DNA of 5,215 nt from a bacterium (GTDB lineage Bacteria > UBA9089 > CG2-30-40-21 > SBAY01), in the NCBI GenBank assembly GCA_040757115.1, contig JBFLYA010000261.1:1-5215 (forward strand), given 5' to 3'. The position numbers were made by a program, and so were the translations under genes. Positions 1 through 2,898 of the stretch are shown here, piece by piece. Under the pieces are notes generated by a model. The model was not told the DNA's origin and did no database searches. It saw nothing but the letters and a program-made list of their open reading frames with translations. The number at the start of each line of letters is the position of its first letter. Position 1 is the first letter of the stretch.

Positions 1-25
1 AAGTTCTTTCTTCTAAATCATATTG

Positions 26-91
26 TTTGGAATTTTGAATTTTGGTCATTGGAATTTATTTGTATTTTGGAATTTGTGATTTGGAATTTTG
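26..91. repeat. GGAATTT / GAATTT short-unit repeat
   Basis: GGAATTT occurs at 29-35, 51-57, 69-75 and 83-89, with a related GAATTT at 37-42, separated by variable T-rich spacers of 7 to 15 bases. Units are irregular, so this is a degenerate simple repeat and not a clean tandem array. No coding frame or promoter is apparent in it. My impression is that similar strings are common in intergenic DNA of environmental candidate-phylum genomes, but that is recollection. Confidence 0.6.
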
Positions 92-159
92 CCACTCACT
101 CCGCTCTCCTGCAATCTCTAATCTCCCATTCATAGTTTATCCTTGCTTACCTCATCTTG

Positions 160-178
160 TTACCCAACTTGTGGGTAA
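160..178. other. Small stem-loop TTACCCA/TGGGTAA
   Basis: A perfect 7-bp inverted repeat (160-166 and 172-178) encloses a 5-base loop ACTTG. No T-tract follows on either strand, so it is not a standard terminator. It lies just left of the GC-hairpin element and may be part of the same repeat family. Confidence 0.4.
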
Positions 179-185
179 GGATTAG

Positions 186-244
186 ACCCCCGCCAGCGGG
201 GGACAACGGCCAATCAATCACTTGAATGGCGACAGAGCACTAGT
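186..244 (+). repeat. GC-hairpin dispersed element, copy A
   Basis: The element begins with a 16-base palindrome (187-202, CCCCCGC / GCGGGGG), continues through ACAACGGCCAATCAATC, and ends in GCGACAGAGCACTAG. An inverted copy lies at 2647-2705: aligning 59 positions by hand gives 57 identities, with mismatches opposite 2651 and 2691. A shorter forward copy is at 2754-2798. The high identity over 59 bp at 2.4 kb distance, with no coding potential, indicates a mobile or recombining repeat of REP/MITE type. The end GCGACAGAGCAC followed by TA would suit a TA-targeting element, which is inference. Confidence 0.75.
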
Positions 245-370
245 ATAGCGTTCTCTAAGTAGATATAACAAATATTATAGTAAGTATTAACCAAAAGTTC
301 ACATTAGGATTGTTGATAGTTGATATTTGCATTAAACTCCTTGTGGAATATTTCGCACCGGTATATCTTT

Positions 371-632
371 CTATATTTTATAAATCTTGCTCCGATGTTC
401 AATAGCATAAACAGTGATTATTTGAGAAGAATGTTCAATTGAATATATTATTCGCCAATCACCAACCCTCAGTTTATACTTACCTTTAAATTTCCCTGTT
501 AGTGGTTCACTGATAATATGTCCTATATTTTGACAAAACCATTCTATCTTTATCAACAATCCGTTTTGCAATAGTTTTATCAATGCAAGATAAATCTTCT
601 TCGGCTTGAGGTGTAAATTCAACTTTGTACAT
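371..632 (-). pseudogene. RelE/ParE-family mRNA interferase toxin, frameshifted
   Basis: The ATG at 632 starts MYKVEFTPQAEEDLSCID and continues to K28, then runs out of frame to a TGA at 507-509 (41 codons). The frame one base further on continues as IEWFCQNIGHIISEPL and carries the diagnostic RelE stretch GKYKLRVGDWRIIYSI and a C-terminal AIEHRSKIYK before the TAG at 371-373. Deleting one A from the AAA codon (plus-strand TTT, 549-551) joins the halves into an 86-residue protein of normal RelE-family length. Family members are ribosome-dependent or free mRNA endoribonucleases that block translation and are neutralised by the cognate antitoxin. The ATG shares one base with the antitoxin stop (TGATG), a typical translational-coupling arrangement. 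A TTG at 622 opens the second frame directly but gives a non-family N-terminus, so I do not believe it is the real start. The single extra base may be an inactivating mutation, a sequencing error, or less likely a +1 frameshift site. Confidence 0.85.
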
Positions 633-829
633 CAAACCAACCCGAGTTTTTTCTTCACATCTTCAAAGGGAACTCTTTCTTTAGATGCGATTGAGTTTTC
701 CAATCTTTGAACAAATTCGTTTTGTAATTCAAGCCCATAGTCAGGATCAAAGAATCCCTTAAATTTTTCTTCAATTACCTCACCCATTAACACCTTGAAC
801 TCTTCTTTGCTTAAATCGGCTACTTTCAT
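632..829 (-). CDS. Small antitoxin partner of RelE-family toxin
   Basis: This 65-residue acidic protein has no recognisable DNA-binding fold that I can name. It shows the pattern of short antitoxins that precede RelE-type toxins: an N-terminal helix (LSKEEFKVLMGEVIEEKF), then DPDYGLELQNEFVQRLENS, ending VPFEDVKKKLGLV. It is assigned an antitoxin role because its TGA overlaps the toxin ATG by one base and antitoxin-first order is the rule for these operons. The start is supported by a Shine-Dalgarno-like AGAAGGAAG just upstream of the ATG at 829. It appears intact although its toxin partner is frameshifted. The protein presumably binds and masks the toxin; autorepression is possible but no operator was seen. 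No clear promoter lies in the 117 bp between the gene and the attC-like site, so transcription may come from the promoter at 1054-1083. Confidence 0.75.
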   Translation of the reverse strand: MKVADLSKEEFKVLMGEVIEEKFKGFFDPDYGLELQNEFVQRLENSIASKERVPFEDVKKKLGLV

Positions 830-946
830 AAAATTTCTTCCTTCTTAAATAAGTAGTATTGTCAAAAATTTCAGTTCAAATTTTCCTTATATATTTGTAT
901 TTTCAAGTAATTCTGTCCACTCAACTTTCCACCCTTGTTCCTTTCT

Positions 947-1005
947 GACTAACGACAGAGTTGAGCGGCGTGCGTTAGCACATCCACTCCAACGACTTGT
1001 TGAAC
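947..1005 (-). other. attC-like integron recombination site (left site)
   Basis: Read on the minus strand, this 59-bp segment has outer core GTTCAAC (1005-999, fits RYYYAAC), a 5-base spacer, inner core GTTGGAGT (993-986), a central hairpin ending in the loop TAAC, inner core GCTCAAC (966-960), a 6-base spacer, and outer core GTTAGTC (953-947; GTT conserved, one base off GTTRRRY). The inner cores pair except that the left one has one extra base, the strand-determining bulge expected of attC sites. The orientation agrees with minus-strand genes on both sides. Integron integrases recombine such sites as folded single strands. No integrase gene lies in the window. An unrelated stem-loop is the alternative, but the combination of core spacing, extra base and outer cores makes attC more likely. 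Confidence 0.6.
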
Positions 1006-1008
1006 AAA

Positions 1009-1030
1009 GCCACTTTGTGGCAGTTTTTTT
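1009..1030 (+). terminator. Possible intrinsic terminator, no gene in front
   Basis: The plus strand has stem GCCAC / GTGGC (1009-1013, 1017-1021) with loop TTT, followed by AG and seven T residues. The stem is only 5 bp and no plus-strand gene precedes it. It could be a remnant or chance. A competing pairing ACAAAG / CTTTGT covers part of the same bases. Confidence 0.3.
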
Positions 1031-1053
1031 GACAGCTTTGTAGAGTTATTTTA

Positions 1054-1083
1054 AGTTTATCATATTAGGATATTTGATGTCAA
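1054..1083 (-). promoter_or_regulatory. Probable sigma70 promoter reading toward the antitoxin
   Basis: On the minus strand TTGACA (1083-1078) is a perfect -35 box. With an 18-bp spacer it is followed by TAAACT (1059-1054), preceded by TGA, which gives an extended -10 (TGnTAAACT). Transcription would begin near 1047, cross the attC-like site and reach the antitoxin at 829. No gene lies between, so this is the best visible promoter for the toxin-antitoxin pair. The -10 matches consensus at four of six positions. Confidence 0.45.
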
Positions 1084-1146
1084 GAAGAAAAAGATACATT
1101 TTCAGGAAAATTGTAACTATTCAGCCACGGATTAGCACGGATAAAT

Positions 1147-1244
1147 AGCAGAAGGCAGAGAGCAGAGGACAGAGAGCAGAAGGCAGAGAGCAGAAGGCAG
1201 AGAGCAGAGGACAGAGAGCAGAAGGCAGAGGACAGAAGATAGAG
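1147..1244 (+). repeat. 14-bp tandem repeat, seven units
   Basis: Seven contiguous 14-mers fill 1147-1244: AGCAGAAGGCAGAG alternates with the variant AGCAGAGGACAGAG, and the last unit degenerates to GACAGAAGATAGAG, with a partial unit after it. The strand is almost free of T and purine-rich. A period of 14 is not a multiple of three, and no open frame of useful length crosses it, so it is not a coding repeat. It lies wholly inside the MITE-like element. Copy number should be prone to slippage. Confidence 0.9.
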
Positions 1245-1256
1245 GTCAGAGGTGGG

Positions 1257-1288
1257 TTGTCCCCCGCTGGCGGGGGTTGGGGGGTGGA
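1257..1288 (-). repeat. GC-hairpin element fragment, copy D
   Basis: TTGT, a perfect 16-base palindrome (1261-1276, CCCCCGC / GCGGGGG) and TTGGGGGGTGGA match 2685-2716 at 30 of 32 positions. It lacks the GCGACAGAGCACTAG end found in copies A, B and C, so it is a fragment or a distinct subfamily. It is nested inside the MITE-like element. Confidence 0.65.
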
Positions 1289-1547
1289 AATTTCCTCCAG
1301 TGGCAGAGAATCAAGAAGGATAGAAAATAAAAGTCAGAAAGAGAAAAACCCTTCAGCCTTCAACCTGATTACGGACACGGAAAACGGATACGATTCACGA
1401 ATTTTCAGTGTTTCATCCGTGTCCATCTGTGGCTGAATAATTACTCTGGATTAAAGCGGACTATAGAAGTCTCAAAAATAGATAACTAAACCTACCAAAT
1501 ACAAAATAGCCTTTTATTCAAATTCCAAATAATACTCCATTGCGTTA

Positions 1548-1604
1548 GTTCAACCCAGAATTGTGTGTCGGCGTTACTCCACACAAATTTTTAATTCGTT
1601 AGGC
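1548..1604 (-). other. attC-like integron recombination site (right site)
   Basis: On the minus strand this 57-bp segment starts with GCCTAAC (1604-1598), a perfect RYYYAAC outer core, and ends with GTTGAAC (1554-1548), a perfect GTTRRRY outer core. Between them AATTTGTGTG (1589-1580) pairs with CACACAATT (1567-1559), the left arm carrying one extra T, around a 12-base loop. The spacers are 8 and 4 bases, less regular than in canonical sites. It lies 143 bp beyond the stop codon of the PIN toxin, where the attC of that gene's cassette should be, in the correct orientation. I could not find the matching cassette start (TTAGGC) upstream of the antitoxin at 2503, so the far end of that cassette is unproven. 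Confidence 0.5.
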
Positions 1605-1690
1605 AAAAGATTTGCTCCGCCGTCTTTTTCTTTACTTCTTAATCTTCTCTTTTTTGTAAATTCTATATTCGAGGTTTGCTCCTAATTTAT

Positions 1691-1711
1691 AAAAAGGACA
1701 TGGGCTGTCCT
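1691..1711 (-). terminator. Probable intrinsic terminator of the PIN toxin operon
   Basis: On the minus strand AGGACA (1711-1706) and TGTCCT (1700-1695) form a 6-bp stem with loop GCCCA, followed immediately by a run of T then TATAAA. It begins 36 bases past the PIN gene stop. The stem is short, so efficiency may be modest, but placement and T-tract fit a rho-independent terminator. Confidence 0.45.
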
Positions 1712-1746
1712 GAGTTCTAATTGAATTGGAGATGTTTTATTGAGGT

Positions 1747-2214
1747 TCATTTTCTTCTACTCTTCGTAGCCTTCAGTGGATTTATAACCTCCAGGAATTC
1801 AAATTGCTTAAAGTGAGCCTCATTTGTGGTGTAAATGCCTTTTATGTTATTGTCCATCATTGTGGCTACCAAAACCAGATCAAAAACGCTTTGTTTTGAA
1901 ACAGAATATTTCTTGAGCAGGTTTATAACGGTCTTTAGGGTATTGCTCAATGGGAATATCTTCTTTAAGTTAACCGCTTTTTGGCAGGATTCAATAATTT
2001 CTCTTGCCTTGTCTGATTCTAATGGTGAACCAACTCTTCTGGAATCAGTAATGACCGCATAAAATTCATAGAGGACCTGATGGGATACACAGGCATTTAT
2101 CTTTCCTGAAAGGACCTTTTTATCTATTATCTCCTTGGCCTTTTTATGGTAATGGCTATCTAAATCATAGGCATAAACAAGAATATTAGAATCTATCAGA
2201 TAGGTAGTCGCCAT
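1747..2214 (-). CDS. VapC-like PIN-domain ribonuclease toxin
   Basis: This 155-residue protein is a single PIN domain, the usual length for VapC toxins, which are metal-dependent endoribonucleases that cut tRNA, rRNA or mRNA when freed from their antitoxin. The first motif is YLIDSNILVYAYD with D8. E50 lies in LYEFYAVI, D112 in VFDLVLVATMMD, and the last motif GIYTTNEAHFKQF offers N131/E132 where many members have an aspartate. I chose the ATG at 2214 because AGGAAGG (2227-2221) stands six bases before it. An in-frame ATG at 2244 would add ten residues but has no good ribosome site. The chosen start overlaps the antitoxin gene by 29 bp, suggesting translational coupling. A basic tail (KATKSRRK) ends the protein. 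Its specific RNA target cannot be told from the sequence. Confidence 0.85.
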   Translation of the reverse strand: MATTYLIDSNILVYAYDLDSHYHKKAKEIIDKKVLSGKINACVSHQVLYEFYAVITDSRRVGSPLESDKAREIIESCQKAVNLKKIFPLSNTLKTVINLLKKYSVSKQSVFDLVLVATMMDNNIKGIYTTNEAHFKQFEFLEVINPLKATKSRRK

Positions 2215-2503
2215 AGATTGCCTTCCTATTGATGAGTTCTTCATTTATTTTACCAAGATGTCCAGTGGGAAATTGTTTCAGGACAAATGGTTTTCCCATT
2301 GCCTCATCCACCTCAATCTTTTCCTTATATCCCTGCCATGCCTTCATCTTAAGCCATTGCAGAATAACATCCCTGGGAAAGAGTATATTCTTGCCTACTT
2401 TTACTGATGGTATCTTACCTTTACTTACACTTCGATAAATGGTTAGAGGTTCCACTTCCAATATTTTTGCCATTTCCTCGACATTATAGACTATCTTTTC
2501 CAT
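2186..2503 (-). CDS. MerR/excisionase-type HTH antitoxin
   Basis: This 105-residue protein has a winged helix-turn-helix of the HTH_17 (MerR-like, excisionase) kind at about residues 6-51: YNVEEMAKILEVEPLTIYR is the HTH, KGKIPSVKVGKNILFPRD the wing, and VILQWL the closing helix. The C-terminal part (about 70-105, with FVLKQFPTGHLGK and EELINRKAIYGDYL) is the probable toxin-binding tail. Lying directly before and overlapping a PIN toxin, it is best read as the operon's antitoxin and repressor, binding DNA by the HTH and blocking the ribonuclease with the tail. The start is firm: a perfect AAGGAGG lies ten bases before the ATG. A phage-type excisionase is the alternative, but no integrase is nearby and the PIN partner argues against it. 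Confidence 0.8.
   Translation of the reverse strand: MEKIVYNVEEMAKILEVEPLTIYRSVSKGKIPSVKVGKNILFPRDVILQWLKMKAWQGYKEKIEVDEAMGKPFVLKQFPTGHLGKINEELINRKAIYGDYLSDRF
2221..2227 (-). promoter_or_regulatory. Ribosome binding site that sets the PIN toxin start
   Basis: AGGAAGG on the minus strand is six bases from the ATG at 2214 and lies inside the antitoxin coding sequence. The alternative ATG at 2244 has no comparable site. The toxin is therefore probably translated by ribosomes arriving from the antitoxin gene. Confidence 0.6.
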
Positions 2504-2540
2504 CTTTTCAAAACCTCCTTTTTATTTTCATCTGGCTACT

Positions 2541-2546
2541 ATTATA
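2541..2546 (-). promoter_or_regulatory. Possible -10 box of the HTH antitoxin operon
   Basis: TATAAT on the minus strand (2546-2541) sits about 38 bases before the antitoxin ATG and ahead of its Shine-Dalgarno. No good -35 hexamer is found at 16-18 bp. The overlapping TATATA has TGT before it, so an extended -10 promoter is possible. Any operator for the HTH protein would be expected around here, but I see no convincing palindrome. Confidence 0.4.
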
Positions 2547-2634
2547 TAACATTGAATACAATAAATCCCCTGCTGTCCACGCGAGGTAGATAAGTGTCTT
2601 CATCCCCCTTGCCCCCGTCAAAAGATTCAACAAC

Positions 2635-2653
2635 CAATAGTATCAGACTATTG
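2635..2653. other. Small stem-loop at the edge of repeat copy B
   Basis: CAATAGT (2635-2641) and ACTATTG (2647-2653) form a perfect 7-bp stem with loop ATCAG. The right arm lies within copy B, and one of its bases (2651) is where B differs from copy A, so the stem may postdate insertion. No T-tract follows. Confidence 0.35.
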
Positions 2654-2705
2654 CTCTGTCGCCATTCAAGTGATTGATTGGCCGTTGTCCTCCGCTGGCG
2701 GGGGT
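2647..2705 (-). repeat. GC-hairpin dispersed element, copy B
   Basis: This is an inverted copy of 186-244, 57 of 59 positions identical. It begins ACTATTGCTCTGTCGCC, contains the segment CAAGTGATTGATTGGCCG, and ends in the imperfect GC palindrome CCTCCGCTGGCGGGGG (2689-2704). It is followed by TAGGGGGGTGGA, which also follows copy D. Nearby CATCCCCCTTGCCCCCGTC (2601-2619) looks like a decayed half-unit. Confidence 0.75.
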
Positions 2706-2753
2706 AGGGGGGTGGATTCTTCTATTTCAGATTTCATATTCCATCCCCTTAAT

Positions 2754-2798
2754 CCCCCGCCAGCGGGGGACATCAATTGAGTAGCGACAGAGCACTAG
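2754..2798 (+). repeat. GC-hairpin dispersed element, copy C (short form)
   Basis: A perfect 16-base palindrome (2754-2769, CCCCCGC / GCGGGGG) is followed by ACATCAATTGAGTA and the conserved end GCGACAGAGCACTAG (2784-2798). Relative to copy A it lacks about a dozen internal bases. It faces copy B: GCTCTGTCGC (2653-2662) and GCGACAGAGC (2784-2793) are exact complements, so B and C together form a 152-bp unit with inverted ends. Confidence 0.7.
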
Positions 2799-2819
2799 AT
2801 TAAGACACCACCCGGATTT

Positions 2820-2867
2820 CGGGATTCGGGGATTTTTTCATTCCCGAATCCCGAACCCCGAATCCCG
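2820..2867. repeat. CGGGATTCGGG inverted and direct repeats after pnp
   Basis: CGGGATTCGGG (2820-2830) is complementary to both CCCGAATCCCG (2843-2853) and its direct repeat (2857-2867). The first pairing gives an 11-bp stem with a 12-base loop, and the second a 12-bp stem using 2820-2831 and 2856-2867. In the pnp transcript this structure starts 31 bases after the stop codon. It has no following U-tract on the minus strand, so it is not a standard terminator. It could still protect the mRNA 3' end or stall polymerase. It may equally be another dispersed repeat. Confidence 0.65.
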
Positions 2868-2898
2868 CGCCCCAAACCTACACTCTTGATGCATAGAC

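Larger units (their letters stand above)
1..370. other. Gene-free stretch with repeats and hairpins
   Basis: I see no credible coding region on either strand. From left to right it holds an AT-rich string of GGAATTT units (26-91), a CT-rich stretch, a small hairpin (160-178, TTACCCA / TGGGTAA with a five-base loop), one copy of the GC-hairpin element (186-244), and then about 125 bp of AT-rich sequence leading to the end of the broken toxin gene. If the toxin-antitoxin pair at 371-829 sits in an integron cassette, the attC closing that cassette should lie here with a GACTAAC core on the minus strand. I could not find it. Confidence 0.6.
1114..1443. mobile_element. MITE-like element with terminal inverted repeats
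   Basis: The two ends are near-complementary: TAACTATTCAGCCAC (1114-1128) against the reverse complement of 1429-1443 differs at one of 15 bases. The match continues inward as CACGGAT-type sequence to 1142 and 1415, giving about 30 bp of imperfect terminal inverted repeat. TTCAGCC...GGCTGAA is flanked by TA on both sides (1118-1119 and 1438-1439), as for elements that insert at TA. There is no transposase gene within the 330 bp, so it would depend on one elsewhere. It contains a seven-unit 14-bp tandem repeat, a GC-hairpin, and an inner hairpin GGACACGG / CCGTGTCC (1373-1380, 1417-1424). The GCCACGGAT motif resembles repeats I recall from many environmental genomes. Confidence 0.6.

Noticed and set aside
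371-622. Toxin read as an intact 83-residue gene starting at TTG 622
   Set aside because: Its first 25 residues do not resemble the family, while the other frame from the ATG at 632 gives a perfect N-terminus and the normal overlap with the antitoxin stop. The frameshift explanation is better.
911-940. A third, degenerate attC next to the left site
   Set aside because: Some short words resemble the left site (AACAAG, GAGTGGA on the minus strand), but there is no second outer core and no paired inner arms.
831-946. Promoter directly before the small antitoxin
   Set aside because: TTGACA- and TATAAG-like words exist but no pair has acceptable spacing. The promoter at 1054-1083 is better supported.
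953-960. Shared CGACAGAG between the left attC-like site and the GC-hairpin element ends
   Set aside because: Only eight bases agree and the flanks differ completely. It is probably chance.
1147-1244. CRISPR array
   Set aside because: Units are 14 bp and directly contiguous, with no unique spacers and no cas genes. This is a tandem repeat.
1835-2589. Plus-strand open frames opposite the PIN and HTH genes
   Set aside because: They lie antisense to well-supported genes with strong ribosome sites and have no recognisable protein features. They are read as shadows.
2625-2631. ATTCAAC (RYYYAAC fit) as the cassette start upstream of the HTH antitoxin
   Set aside because: No paired inner arms or matching outer core surround it, and it is not complementary to the GCCTAAC core of the right attC-like site.
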